Notes: generated by a model from the letters alone, not told the origin. Shown: positions 43,190-52,008, counted from the first letter of the stretch. The stretch: 64,000 bases of DNA from Limnohabitans sp. 2KL-17 (GCF_003063415.1 NZ_NESK01000018.1:23176-87175); one strand, 5' to 3'. Program-made: numbers and translations.

Positions 43190-44220
43190 AGTTGGCGCTC
43201 ATTACCGATGCCTGGCACCCTCAGGTCAATGGGGTGGTTACCACTTTGCACGAGTTGGTGCAAGCTCTTGGGCCTTTGGGTGTGGATGTGTCTGTGGTGC
43301 ATCCCGGTCTTTTCAAAAACCGGAGCTGCCCAGGCTATGCGGGCATCGACTTGGCGGTAAGGCCCTACAAATCTCTGGCGGCAATGCTCGATGCACTGCA
43401 GCCTGACGCTGTGCACATTGCGACAGAAGGTCCCTTGGGTTGGGCGGCTCGAAAACATTGCCTCAAAATGGGTTGGCCATTCACCACCGCTTTCCACACC
43501 AAATTTCCGGAAATTCTCAAGGCAGCATTGCGTGTGCCTTTGTTTTTGGGTTACGGCTTGTTTCGCTACTTTCATGGCCCGTCTTCGGGCGTGATGGTGC
43601 CAACGCAAGGCGTACTCGATATGCTGAAAAGCCGCGGGTTCAAGTCGCTCAAACCTTGGACGCACGGCGTTGACTTGTCTTTGTTTGCACACCATGCAAA
43701 ACCGCTCGACATACCTGAGTTGGAAGACTTACCCCGCCCCTTTTCGTTGTTTGTGGGGCGGGTTTCTTACGAAAAGAACATCGACGCTTTTTTGGACTTG
43801 AAACTTTCAGGTACAAAAATTGTATGTGGCGTCGGCCCCCTGGAGGCGCAACTCAAGGCGCGATATCCAGATGTGCTGTGGATGGGTGTTTTGCCACGCC
43901 AGCATCTTGCAAGGGTCTATGCCGCAGCCGATGTGTTTGTGTTTCCCTCCCGAAACGAAACATTTGGCCTGGTCATGCTGGAGGCCATGGCCTGCGGCAC
44001 GCCTGTAGCTGCCTACCCGGTAGACGGGCCTTTGCAAGTGCTTGGGGATGGGAAGGGGCATGCGGTCGGTGGTGTTTTGTCGGAAGACTTGCACACTGCA
44101 GTGTTGCAGTCCTTGTTGGTTGACCGGATCGAGGCACGTCTGCGCGCTGAAAATTTTGGTTGGCCCAAGACCGTTGAGCTTTTTGTATCGAACTTGGTGT
44201 CGGTCCGCATTGGGTCATGA
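43186..44220 (+). CDS. agt: GT4 glycosyltransferase, Agt-like glycolipid synthase
   Basis: 344 residues, GT-B fold. The N-domain starts MKLALITDAWHPQVNGVVTT; the C-domain has FVGRVSYEKNIDAFLDL and the nucleotide-sugar motif PSRNETFGLVMLEAMACGTP (EX7E). The family includes diacylglycerol glycosyltransferases and GDP-mannose-dependent mannosyltransferases. Directly coupled to plcP by ATGA, it probably glycosylates the diacylglycerol that PlcP releases, replacing phospholipids by glycolipids. It is 84 bases upstream of ppk. Confidence 0.8.
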   Translation: MKLALITDAWHPQVNGVVTTLHELVQALGPLGVDVSVVHPGLFKNRSCPGYAGIDLAVRPYKSLAAMLDALQPDAVHIATEGPLGWAARKHCLKMGWPFTTAFHTKFPEILKAALRVPLFLGYGLFRYFHGPSSGVMVPTQGVLDMLKSRGFKSLKPWTHGVDLSLFAHHAKPLDIPELEDLPRPFSLFVGRVSYEKNIDAFLDLKLSGTKIVCGVGPLEAQLKARYPDVLWMGVLPRQHLARVYAAADVFVFPSRNETFGLVMLEAMACGTPVAAYPVDGPLQVLGDGKGHAVGGVLSEDLHTAVLQSLLVDRIEARLRAENFGWPKTVELFVSNLVSVRIGS

Positions 44221-44242
44221 AGGGAAGCTTTGATTAATAAGC

Positions 44243-44276
44243 TTGTCATCAAATTGACACGGTAGCTTCTTATACT
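44243..44276 (+). promoter_or_regulatory. Pho box and -10 of ppk
   Basis: TTGTCAT-CAAA-TTGACAC (44243-44260) matches 11 of 14 half-site positions of the Pho box. After exactly 10 bases comes TATACT (44271-44276), a good -10; PhoB-activated promoters have the box in place of a -35 at this distance. The ATG of ppk is 27 bases after the -10. Confidence 0.72.
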
Positions 44277-44303
44277 GACAGTTCAATTCATTCAGACAAT
44301 GCC

Positions 44304-46388
44304 ATGGTTCACAAAAAAGTCGAAACTTCATCTGCAGACGACCGCCATGTCTTGCTGGACAGGGATCTGAGTATCCTGGCTTTCAACGAGCGTGTGCTCG
44401 ATTGGGCCCACCGCCCTGAAGTGCCTGTTCTTGAGCGTTTGCGCTACCTGTGCATCGTGTCATCCAATCTTGATGAATTCTTTGAGGTGCGTGCCGAGCC
44501 GCATGTGATGGGCAGTTTGCAGGGCTTGAAAGCAGGTCCGTACACACAAGAAAGCCTGATCGCCATTGCCGAAAAAACCAGCACCATGGTGGCTCGCCAA
44601 TACGCGCTGTACAACGACGATTTGCTGCCCACTTTGCAACGCAAGGGTTTTCGCATCCTGTCGCACGGCGAACGCAATGCGGCGCAGCGGCAATGGGTGA
44701 GAAGTTATTTTCAGCGTGAAGTGCAGCCTTTACTGCTCCCTGTCGGTTTGGACCCTGCGCATCCTTTTCCGCAGGTGGCCAACAAGTCCCTGAACTTTAT
44801 CGTCCAGTTGTCGGGCAAAGACGCTTTCGGGCGGTCGAACGAGATTGCCATTGTCAAGGTTCCCCGTGTCTTGCCCCGGCTGATTCCCCTGCCTGCCAGG
44901 GTGTGTGACGGCACCACCGCATTTGTCATGCTGTCCAGTGTGATTCGGGCGCACCTCGCTGAATTGTTTCCAGGGCGTGAAGTGGGCCAGTTTTCTCAAT
45001 TTCGTGTCACGCGCCATTCTGAATTGGCAGTGGATGAAGACGAAATTGCGAATTTGCGGATGGCCTTGCGACAAGGCCTGCAGCATCGGCATTACGGTCA
45101 AGCCGTGCGGCTCGAAGTGTCGGCCAATTGCTCCCCCCGATTGATGGAGTTTTTGCGCAAGGAGTTCCAACTGCCTGAGCATGCGGTATTTCGGGTCAAT
45201 GGGCCGGTCAATCTGGTGCGCCTGATGCAACTGATTGATTTGATCGCTGCGCCTGATTTGCTGTTCCCACCTTACGAGGCCAGTTTTCCTGCGCAATTGC
45301 CGCAACATGGGTCGGTGTTTGCGCGGCTCAAAGAGGGTGACGTGATGATTCACCACCCTTTTGAGAGTTTTGATGGCGTGCTGGCGTTCTTGCGCGAGGC
45401 GGTCATGGACCCGAATGTGCTGGCCATCAAGCAGACGATATACCGCGCGGGCAGCGATCCAACCATGATGGATTTGCTGCGTGAGGCAGTGCGCCGGGGC
45501 AAAGAAGTCACTGCGGTGGTGGAGCTGAAGGCGCGCTTTGATGAAGAGGCCAACATCAACTGGGCTGAACAGCTGGAGGCGATTGGTGTGCAGGTGGTTT
45601 ATGGCATCGTCGGCCTCAAGACCCACGCCAAGATGCTGCTGATCACTCGCCGCGAAGGGCGGTATCTGCGACGTTATGGCCATTTGTCGACAGGCAATTA
45701 CAACCGCCGAACCGCATCGCTGTACACCGACATCAGCTACCTCACAGCGGATGCAGACATCACTGCCGACATGGATCAGTTGTTCAGCCATCTGGCCAGC
45801 CAGAGTCGGTTGCCCAAAATGAAACGTTTGTTGGTGGCGCCTTTTCAGTTGCATGACGATATGCAAAGGCGTATTGCAGCAGTGGGAGATGCTGCGGCGC
45901 GTGGTGCAGTTGGCCGCATTGTCATCAAGATGAACGCCTTGACCGATTTGCCTTTGATCGAGGCCTTGCTGGAAGCGGGGCAAAAAGGGGCAAAAATTGA
46001 CTTGATCGTGCGGGGGGCTTGCATGTTGCCCGCACGTGTCGCGGGATTGAGCGAAAACATCCGGGTACGCTCGGTCATCGGCCGCTTTCTGGAGCATTCC
46101 CGGGTGTTTTATTTTTGCGCTGACCAGGACGAATCACTGTATTTGTCGAGTGCCGATTGGATGAGCAGAAATATGACGCGCAGGATCGAGTTGGCCTGGC
46201 CTGTGCTCGATCCGGTTTTGCGCCAGCGCATCATCGATGAATGTCTGACAGCCTATTTGCACGATGGCCGCGACGCCTGGGAACTGGCAGCAGACGGTCA
46301 ATATCACCGGGTCGGCTTGACTGCACCTGGTCACGGCGCTCAAAGTGCCCTGATGCAACGCTACGGCGCCGCCACAAGCCAGGATTGA
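44304..46388 (+). CDS. ppk: Polyphosphate kinase 1
   Basis: 694 residues, normal for PPK1. The N-domain shows LLDRDLSILAFNERVLDWA and VSSNLDEFFEVRA. Catalytic phospholipase D-like domains carry the autophosphorylated His in YGHLSTGNYNRRT and the second His in the VYGIVGLKTHAKML segment, followed by SLYTDISYLTAD. It makes polyphosphate from ATP reversibly, membrane-associated. It begins after a Pho-box promoter. sixA follows 5 bases later. The opposite-acting ppx is encoded 1.1 kb farther on the other strand. Confidence 0.96.
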   Translation: MVHKKVETSSADDRHVLLDRDLSILAFNERVLDWAHRPEVPVLERLRYLCIVSSNLDEFFEVRAEPHVMGSLQGLKAGPYTQESLIAIAEKTSTMVARQYALYNDDLLPTLQRKGFRILSHGERNAAQRQWVRSYFQREVQPLLLPVGLDPAHPFPQVANKSLNFIVQLSGKDAFGRSNEIAIVKVPRVLPRLIPLPARVCDGTTAFVMLSSVIRAHLAELFPGREVGQFSQFRVTRHSELAVDEDEIANLRMALRQGLQHRHYGQAVRLEVSANCSPRLMEFLRKEFQLPEHAVFRVNGPVNLVRLMQLIDLIAAPDLLFPPYEASFPAQLPQHGSVFARLKEGDVMIHHPFESFDGVLAFLREAVMDPNVLAIKQTIYRAGSDPTMMDLLREAVRRGKEVTAVVELKARFDEEANINWAEQLEAIGVQVVYGIVGLKTHAKMLLITRREGRYLRRYGHLSTGNYNRRTASLYTDISYLTADADITADMDQLFSHLASQSRLPKMKRLLVAPFQLHDDMQRRIAAVGDAAARGAVGRIVIKMNALTDLPLIEALLEAGQKGAKIDLIVRGACMLPARVAGLSENIRVRSVIGRFLEHSRVFYFCADQDESLYLSSADWMSRNMTRRIELAWPVLDPVLRQRIIDECLTAYLHDGRDAWELAADGQYHRVGLTAPGHGAQSALMQRYGAATSQD

Positions 46389-46393
46389 ATGCG

Positions 46394-46855
46394 ATGGATT
46401 TGATGTTGTGGCGCCATGCCGAAGCCCATGATGAAGAGCTTGCTGAAGAAGACATGCAAAGGGCCTTGACGCCCCGTGGGCGCCGACAAGCCGAACGCAT
46501 GGCGGTCTGGCTTGAAAGCCAGTTGCCCCAAGGTACCCGCATCCTGAGTAGCCCTGCCGTCAGGGCTGAGCAAACAGTTCGGGCCTTGGGCCGGAAATAC
46601 AAGGTGCGCGATGCCTTGTCGCCCGGTGCATCGGTCCAGGATGTTCTGGAAACAGCGGGCTGGCCCAACGCCAAGTACCCCGTTTTGCTGGTGGGGCATC
46701 AGCCGGCGCTGGGGGGTGTCATTGCCCAATTGTTGGAAATGCCCACAGCAGCATGTGCCATTCGCAAAGGGGCTGTTTGGTGGTTGCGCAACCGCACTCG
46801 GGAAGGCGCAAACCACACTGTTTTGCTGGCTGTCACCTCGCCAGAGCGTTTGTGA
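46394..46855 (+). CDS. sixA: SixA-type phosphohistidine phosphatase
   Basis: 153 residues. MDLMLWRHAEAHDE carries the RHG-type catalytic triplet as RHA, typical of SixA; LTPRGRRQAERMA and LVGHQPALG (second His) complete the histidine-phosphatase fold. SixA removes phosphate from phospho-His on HPt or PTS proteins. It is 5 bases after ppk and probably co-transcribed under the same Pho-box promoter. An upstream in-frame start at 46241 lies inside ppk and is rejected. Confidence 0.88.
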   Translation: MDLMLWRHAEAHDEELAEEDMQRALTPRGRRQAERMAVWLESQLPQGTRILSSPAVRAEQTVRALGRKYKVRDALSPGASVQDVLETAGWPNAKYPVLLVGHQPALGGVIAQLLEMPTAACAIRKGAVWWLRNRTREGANHTVLLAVTSPERL

Positions 46856-46861
46856 AATGGC

Positions 46862-47386
46862 TCAGTCCTTGGCAGGTCGTCCGGTCTTGATGGTCGGAAC
46901 GCTGGCCAAGGCTTTCTTGAATAAGGCGTCTGGCATGCTGGCGAGTGCCTGCAAGCCCGCGCGGATGAGCTCGCTTTTCTTGATCTCGACGCTCAGGCCC
47001 AAGGCGCGTTTTTTCATTTCGCTGATTTGCAAAAGTTCATTTTTTGGAATGGTGAAACTGTCACGAACCACTTTGACTTTTTTATCCTTCAAGGGTTTGG
47101 CAGGCGCAGCAGCTGGTTTTTTGACAACAGGCTTTTGAGGCGCAGTGCGTGTGGTTTTGGCAGGGGCTTTGACAGCCGTTGACTTGGCTGTTTTGGAAAC
47201 GAGTGCTTTGACTGGAGAAGCGACAGTCAGTGGCTTTTTGCGTTGTGGCGTCTTGGCCACTTTGCCTGGTGTTGGGGCTGCTGTTGACTTTTTCAGGGCG
47301 CCTGAACGAGGCCTTTTTTTACTGGGGGTGTTGGTTTGGGTGTCCACAGGGGAGGATGCTTTTGAAGCACTTTGTGTCAAGTTCAT
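46862..47386 (-). CDS. Histone H1-like basic protein with C-terminal ribbon-helix-helix-like domain
   Basis: 174 residues. Residues ~10-105 are low-complexity Lys/Ala/Pro/Thr (for example KTTRTAPQKPVVKKPAAAPA), like bacterial H1-type tails. Residues ~108-155 read VRDSFTIPKNELLQISEMKK and KKSELIRAGLQALASMP, the beta-strand plus two helices pattern of RHH DNA-binding domains. It ends KTGRPAKD. Probably a nucleoid-associated or regulatory DNA-binding protein; exact role unknown. It converges with sixA, 6 bases apart. A 25-base imperfect palindrome lies just upstream. Confidence 0.75.
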   Translation of the reverse strand: MNLTQSASKASSPVDTQTNTPSKKRPRSGALKKSTAAPTPGKVAKTPQRKKPLTVASPVKALVSKTAKSTAVKAPAKTTRTAPQKPVVKKPAAAPAKPLKDKKVKVVRDSFTIPKNELLQISEMKKRALGLSVEIKKSELIRAGLQALASMPDALFKKALASVPTIKTGRPAKD

Positions 47387-47407
47387 GGTGGTTAAAACTC
47401 AAAAAAT

Positions 47408-47432
47408 AACGGTGCATACAGTTTATACCGTT
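47408..47432. promoter_or_regulatory. 25-base palindrome upstream of the H1-like gene
   Basis: Arms AACGGT (47408-47413) and ACCGTT (47427-47432), with further symmetric ATA/TAT inside. On the minus strand it includes TATAAA, a possible -10. A candidate autoregulatory operator for the RHH domain of the H1-like protein. Confidence 0.4.
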
Positions 47433-47518
47433 GTGATGAACATGACAAGACATTGGCGTGATGCCATCTTTGCCCGCCGATCACATTGAAATACAAGATG
47501 CAACGTGTATTTGATGGT

Positions 47519-49021
47519 TCAGATCACTGAAACATGCAAGGTCCAGTCCGTTTTTTGCCAGGCGGCTTTTTCTTCCCGTAGCAAGTGCGCCGACTGAGGC
47601 CAAAGTTCAGCCCACGCGCTGTTGATTTTCAGGTGCGCAGTGCGTCGCAATGAATCACACGCCATGTTCAGGCCCGACAGGTCGGGGTCTCGCCGTGCGT
47701 GACACAAAATGACTGCGAGCCGCAGAGCCATGAGCTGTTGCACAAAGCTGGCGTCCTCCATTTCGGATTCGAGTTTGCGCAATTTTCCCCGGTGGCCAAG
47801 TACCAATTGGCTCAGGCGGTGCAACTCGTTCAGGGTGAAGCCAGGCAGGTCGGTGTTGTCCAGAATATAAGCGCCGTGCTTGTGGTAATCACTGTGTGAG
47901 ATGCGCATGCCGGTTTCGTGCAGCTGACAAGCCCAATGCAGTTTTTGCAAATAACGCTGGCGTTCTCCTATGGGGGCATCCCGTGTGCTGGGGATTAATG
48001 CCTCCAGAAGGTTTTGGGCTGTTCGTGAAACCCGCTCGGCCTGCAACTTGTCGGTGCCAAAACGTTGTGCCAGCCAGTCCACCATGGACGACCGAACATC
48101 CTGAATACCTTCTCGGTCGATCAAGTCATACAGTGCGCCATGCCTGAGTGCGCCTTGTGCGGGGTGCATGACATCGATTTGCAGCAAATCAAAGACTGCC
48201 TGCAACACCGCCAATCCCCCTCCAATGACGGGTTTACGGTCTTCTTTGACCCCTTCAAGTCGCAGGTTGTCCAATTTCTGGGCTTTGACCAAGCGGTCTT
48301 TCAGCCAGGCGAGACCTTCACGCGTGATTTGATCTGCAGGCCAACCGGAGGCGCTCAATATGTCTGACACGGCCCCCACGGTGCCAGACGAGCCGTAGCA
48401 TTTGTCCCAATGGCTGTTGTTGAACAGGCCATGGGCTTCGTCGAGGACCGCCTTGGCCCCGATTTCAGCCGCTTTGAAGGCCTGCAATGTCCACAAACCG
48501 TCCGGAAAATACTTCATCGACCAGCCCACGCTGCCCACCCGGTAAGACGCCAAGGTGCTGGCAATTTCGCGCTGGCCCAAAATCATTTCGGTGGAGCGCC
48601 CCCCAATATCGATCACCATACGACGCTCATCTGACTGAGGCAAGAGGTGCGAAACCCCCAGATAAATCAAGCGGGCCTCTTCTCTGCCCGCGATCACCTC
48701 AATCGGAAAGCCCAGGATGCGTTTGGCTGTGCTCAGGAAGACATCGCGGTTGCGTGCCTCGCGCAGGGTTTGTGTCGCCACGGCACGCACTTGGTTGGGC
48801 TTGAAGCCGGCGATGCGCTCACCAAAGCGTGCCAGGCAATCCCAGCCTCTTTCCATGGCTTCTTGGGTCAGGTTTCGTTCTGCGTCCAGGCCGTTGCCTT
48901 GGCGCACGGTCTCCTTGATGTACTCCACCCGCCGCAGTTGTCCTGCATCCATTTGGCCAATTTCGAGTCGAAAACTGTTGGAGCCCAGGTCAATGGCAGC
49001 GTAAAGGGACTTGGTTTGCAT
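47519..49021 (-). CDS. ppx: Exopolyphosphatase (Ppx/GppA family)
   Basis: 500 residues. The N-terminal sugar-kinase-like ATPase fold shows YAAIDLGSNSFRLEI, the EEARLIYLGVSHL segment with catalytic Glu, and VIDIGGRSTEMILG. The C-terminal HD-type helical domain is present (HWACQLHETGMRISHSDYHK). It hydrolyses terminal phosphate of polyphosphate or pppGpp. It lies downstream of arsR on the same strand, with its own Pho-box-like site at 49069-49086. Closely placed ppk and ppx suggest joint control of the polyphosphate pool. Confidence 0.93.
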   Translation of the reverse strand: MQTKSLYAAIDLGSNSFRLEIGQMDAGQLRRVEYIKETVRQGNGLDAERNLTQEAMERGWDCLARFGERIAGFKPNQVRAVATQTLREARNRDVFLSTAKRILGFPIEVIAGREEARLIYLGVSHLLPQSDERRMVIDIGGRSTEMILGQREIASTLASYRVGSVGWSMKYFPDGLWTLQAFKAAEIGAKAVLDEAHGLFNNSHWDKCYGSSGTVGAVSDILSASGWPADQITREGLAWLKDRLVKAQKLDNLRLEGVKEDRKPVIGGGLAVLQAVFDLLQIDVMHPAQGALRHGALYDLIDREGIQDVRSSMVDWLAQRFGTDKLQAERVSRTAQNLLEALIPSTRDAPIGERQRYLQKLHWACQLHETGMRISHSDYHKHGAYILDNTDLPGFTLNELHRLSQLVLGHRGKLRKLESEMEDASFVQQLMALRLAVILCHARRDPDLSGLNMACDSLRRTAHLKINSAWAELWPQSAHLLREEKAAWQKTDWTLHVSVI

Positions 49022-49052
49022 GCAGAAAATGTTGTTGGCAGGAAAGATTCAG

Positions 49053-49086
49053 ATTATGTGACGGTGGTGTGAAGTTTTGATGACGC
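49053..49086 (-). promoter_or_regulatory. Pho-box-like site and -10 of ppx
   Basis: On the minus strand GCGTCAT-CAAA-ACTTCAC (49086 to 49069) matches 9 of 14 half-site positions. After exactly 10 bases comes CATAAT (49058 to 49053), five of six to the -10 consensus. The same spacing is seen at ppk, phoX and pstS. Confidence 0.6.
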
Positions 49087-49174
49087 CAATGCAAATTGTC
49101 AGGCTTGTGGCCCTCATGAAATGTCATACCCAACGCGGGACAGTTTTTGAACCTATGCAGCCGGCACACCACTT

Positions 49175-49534
49175 TCAGCAATTGGCGGTGTCGCCGATTA
49201 CAACAGGCATGTCATCGCAGGGCATGCCCTGGCAGCAATGCGCGGTCAAAAAGTCCATCAGGCTTCGCATGGCGCCGAGGTCAGCGCGGTAGCGCAAAAA
49301 TCGGCCTTCGCGTTGCACGCTGACCAAGGCCGCGTGGTGCAATTCTTTGAGGTGAAACGAGAGCGTGTTGGCTGGCACATCCAGCGCCACAGAAAGTTGG
49401 CCGGGCTGAATGCCCTCAGGGCCGGCACCGACGATGGCCCTGAACACTTTCAGACGCGAGCTTTGCGCCAAAGCAGCCAGGGCCTTGACAGCCACGTCTT
49501 CGTCCATGACGTTGAAAAGAGAAATGGGGTTCAT
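49175..49534 (-). CDS. arsR: ArsR-family arsenic-responsive repressor
   Basis: 119 residues from MNPISLFNVMDEDVAVKALA. The winged HTH reads LSVALDVPANTLSFHLKELH and ALVSVQREGRFLRYRADLGA. Metalloid-binding cysteines are at the C-terminus (HCCQGMPCDD and a last TANC), a Cys-Cys-x4-Cys layout like ArsR repressors with C-terminal sites, and there is no CVC in the HTH. It represses the operon until arsenite binds. Its ATG overlaps the arsJ stop by 4 bases. It is the last gene of gap-arsJ-arsR. Confidence 0.88.
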   Translation of the reverse strand: MNPISLFNVMDEDVAVKALAALAQSSRLKVFRAIVGAGPEGIQPGQLSVALDVPANTLSFHLKELHHAALVSVQREGRFLRYRADLGAMRSLMDFLTAHCCQGMPCDDMPVVIGDTANC

Positions 49535-50781
49535 GGTGTGGTCTCTGATGTGGGCGTATGCGTAAGCAAGCCCATGGGTAAACGCAGCGTGGCCAGCCAG
49601 CACAAGAGCAGCATCAGCGCCGAGCCCAGCAGCGCATACATCAGCCCACCCCACTGGTAGAGCAAGCCCGAGAGCAAGGTGCCCATAAACCGCCCCAGCG
49701 CATTGGCTGCGTAATAAAAGCCCACGTCTTCAGCTGATTTTTCGGAGCCTGCGTAGGCCAGCACCAAATAGCTGTGTACCGACGAGTTGATGGCAAAGGC
49801 AAAGCCGAACAGGCTCAGCCCTCCCACCACCCACCACTGCAGCTGTGGCACATCCAGGTACATGGCTGCGGCGATGCCCAGCGGAATGAGCGTGAGTACA
49901 GCGGACCACCACCTTGCCGCAGGCACTTCACTGCTCAGGCCATCGGCACTGCGTCTAACCAGTTGCGGGGCCAGGGCCTGCACCAAGCCGTAGCCAATCG
50001 TCCAGGCTGCCAAAAAGCCACCCACCATGGTGAAGGTCCAGCCCACCGAGTACAAAAATACCGGAACGCCCACCACAAACCACACATCACGCGCGCCAAA
50101 CAAAGCCACGCGAGCGGCCGCCAATGCGTTGATGCCTGGGTTTTTGGCAAACAGCTCTTTCGCAGAGCCCGAAGGTTTGCTCTTGCCCATCATGGGTGGC
50201 AAGCTGGTGACCACGCCCACCAGCACCAAAGTCAAGAGGCCTGACATCGCCCAAAGTGAGCCCTGAAAACCCAAGGTCTCCAACAGCAACCCGCCCAAGA
50301 AAAAGCCAAAGCCTTTCATGGCGTTTTTGCTGCCCGTGAACCAGGCCACCCACTTGAAGAGTTGCCCGTTGCTTTGGTCTTTGGCTTGTGCCTGTGTGAT
50401 CTTGATGGCCGACTTGCTCGCGGTTTTGGTCAGGTCTTTGGCCACCCCGCACACGCCTTGCGCCAACACCACCCAAGCTACCGACATGGCGGCTGTCCAA
50501 TCGGGCTGCAGGGCCGAGAGCAATCCCAAGCCGATGATCTGTGTGACCAGGCCCACGGTGAGCATGCGGGCAATGCCAAAGCGGGTGGCCAGCCAGCCGC
50601 CGATCAGGTTGGCCAGAACGCCCGCGCCTTCGTAGAGCAAGAACAAAAAGGCCAGCGTAAAGGGCGAATAGCCGAGCTTGTAAAAGTGCAGCAGCACCAA
50701 CATGCGCAAAGCGCCATCGGTCAGGGTGAAGCCCCAATAGGCGGCAGTAACGATGCCGTAATGGCGTTCTGCAGCATTCAT
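49531..50781 (-). CDS. arsJ: ArsJ organoarsenical (1-arseno-3-phosphoglycerate) efflux permease
   Basis: 416 residues, MFS fold with about twelve helices. ERHYGIVTAAYWGFTLTDGA, FLFLLYEGAGVLANLIGGWL and GVAKDLTKTASKSAIK match ArsJ. ArsJ exports 1-arseno-3-phosphoglycerate, which breaks down outside to arsenate. It follows the GAPDH gene by one base (TGAGATG), and arsR overlaps its end. The pairing with GAPDH is diagnostic. Start at 50781 chosen because longer frames run into gap. Confidence 0.92.
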   Translation of the reverse strand: MNAAERHYGIVTAAYWGFTLTDGALRMLVLLHFYKLGYSPFTLAFLFLLYEGAGVLANLIGGWLATRFGIARMLTVGLVTQIIGLGLLSALQPDWTAAMSVAWVVLAQGVCGVAKDLTKTASKSAIKITQAQAKDQSNGQLFKWVAWFTGSKNAMKGFGFFLGGLLLETLGFQGSLWAMSGLLTLVLVGVVTSLPPMMGKSKPSGSAKELFAKNPGINALAAARVALFGARDVWFVVGVPVFLYSVGWTFTMVGGFLAAWTIGYGLVQALAPQLVRRSADGLSSEVPAARWWSAVLTLIPLGIAAAMYLDVPQLQWWVVGGLSLFGFAFAINSSVHSYLVLAYAGSEKSAEDVGFYYAANALGRFMGTLLSGLLYQWGGLMYALLGSALMLLLCWLATLRLPMGLLTHTPTSETTP

Positions 50782-50782
50782 C

Positions 50783-51826
50783 TCAGATGCCCACCTCGTG
50801 CATGTGGCAAGCCAGATCCACCATGCGGCAGGCATAGCCCATTTCATTGTCGTACCAAGCGTAGATCTTCAGCATCGTGCCATCGGTCACCAGGGTCGAC
50901 AGCGCATCCACAATGGCGCTGCGTGTGTCGCGGGCGTAGTCCACGCTGACTAGAGGGCGCGTTTCGTAGCCCAGAATTCCGGCCAGCGGGCCTTGGGCTG
51001 CGGCAGCAAACAAGGCGTTGACTTCTTCGGCGCTGATTTCGCGTTTCATCTCGAACACGCAATCGGTCAGTGAGGCGTTGAGCACTGGGGCACGCACCGC
51101 GTGGCCATTGAGCTTGTCCTTGAGGTCGGGGTAAATCAAAGCAATAGCCGTGGCGCTGCCGGTGGTGGTGGGGGCCAAGCTGACCATGGCGCTGCGGGCG
51201 CGGCGCAGGTCTTTGTGCGGCGCGTCGACCACCAAGTTGGTGTTGGTTGGGTCGTGGATGGTGGTGATCTGGCCGTGTCGGATGCCAATGGCTTCGTGTA
51301 CGACTTTGACCACCGGAGCCAGGCAGTTGGTAGTGCACGATGCAGCCGTGACGATGCGGTCTTTGGCAGGGTTGTATTGCGTGTGGTTGATGCCAACCAC
51401 GATGTTCAGCACATCGCCGACCTTCACGGGAGCGGCCACGATGACACGCTTGGCGCCCCGGTCCAGGTGGCCTTGAATCGTTTCAGGGGTCAAAAACTTC
51501 CCGGTGCACTCCAGCACCAGGTCTACGCCCAAGTCGCCCCAAGGAATATCGGCTGGGTTGGCGTGCGGAGAAAAGCCCAAGCTGCGCTCCCCGATTTGGA
51601 TTCGGCGGTCACCCTCGGCCTCGATGCGTTCGCGCCACTTGCCTTGAACGCTGTCAAACGCCAACAAATGCGCGGTGGCCGCTGCGCCACCCTTGAGTTC
51701 GTTCAGGTGTACCACTTCCAGGCGGTTGCCTGCGCGCGGGTCATCTTGTTGGCGCTCAGCAGCGCCCATGGCCGCACGCAAGGCCAAACGGCCAATTCGG
51801 CCCATGCCGTTGATACCGACTTTCAT
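50783..51826 (-). CDS. gap: ArsJ-associated glyceraldehyde-3-phosphate dehydrogenase
   Basis: 347 residues from [20 protein letters not shown]. The catalytic Cys is in [13 protein letters not shown] and the His in the [20 protein letters not shown] region, with the typical [15 protein letters not shown] end. It uses arsenate in place of phosphate to make 1-arseno-3-phosphoglycerate, which ArsJ expels. It differs from housekeeping Gap by context (arsJ and arsR directly downstream). A strong Pho-box-like site lies 56 bases before its start, on its own strand. It is divergent from phoX. Confidence 0.92.
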   Translation of the reverse strand: MKVGINGMGRIGRLALRAAMGAAERQQDDPRAGNRLEVVHLNELKGGAAATAHLLAFDSVQGKWRERIEAEGDRRIQIGERSLGFSPHANPADIPWGDLGVDLVLECTGKFLTPETIQGHLDRGAKRVIVAAPVKVGDVLNIVVGINHTQYNPAKDRIVTAASCTTNCLAPVVKVVHEAIGIRHGQITTIHDPTNTNLVVDAPHKDLRRARSAMVSLAPTTTGSATAIALIYPDLKDKLNGHAVRAPVLNASLTDCVFEMKREISAEEVNALFAAAAQGPLAGILGYETRPLVSVDYARDTRSAIVDALSTLVTDGTMLKIYAWYDNEMGYACRMVDLACHMHEVGI

Positions 51827-51881
51827 GGCTTGTCTTTCAATGGTTCTGGAAATGTGATGGTCTGGACTGTGCCATGAATTT

Positions 51882-51899
51882 GTGACGGTTGAATGACAA
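51882..51899 (-). promoter_or_regulatory. Pho-box-like site upstream of the gap-arsJ-arsR operon
   Basis: On the minus strand TTGTCAT-TCAA-CCGTCAC, 12 of 14 half-site positions, the best match of the window. At the expected 10-base distance the hexamer is CACAGT (51871 to 51866), a weak -10. The site lies in the same 182-base spacer as the phoX box, on the opposite strand. Confidence 0.6.
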
Positions 51900-51948
51900 G
51901 CCCGCCGTTGCCTCACCGGTGCTGGCATGTCTTTAAAGTTTTAAAATT

Positions 51949-51982
51949 GCGCCATCAAAATGTCACGGACAAGACCTGAAAT
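51949..51982 (+). promoter_or_regulatory. Pho box and -10 of phoX
   Basis: GCGCCAT-CAAA-ATGTCAC (51949-51966), 10 of 14 half-site positions with a strong right half. After exactly 10 bases comes TGAAAT (51977-51982), a moderate -10. The phoX ATG is 27 bases after the -10, the same as for ppk. Confidence 0.62.
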
Positions 51983-52008
51983 GGTACTTTTCCACTTGGA
52001 GTTCTTTG

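Noticed and set aside
47283..47310. Low-complexity run mistaken for a tandem DNA repeat in the H1-like gene
   Set aside because: Repetition is at the amino-acid level (Lys/Ala/Pro) with varied codons; no DNA tandem array.
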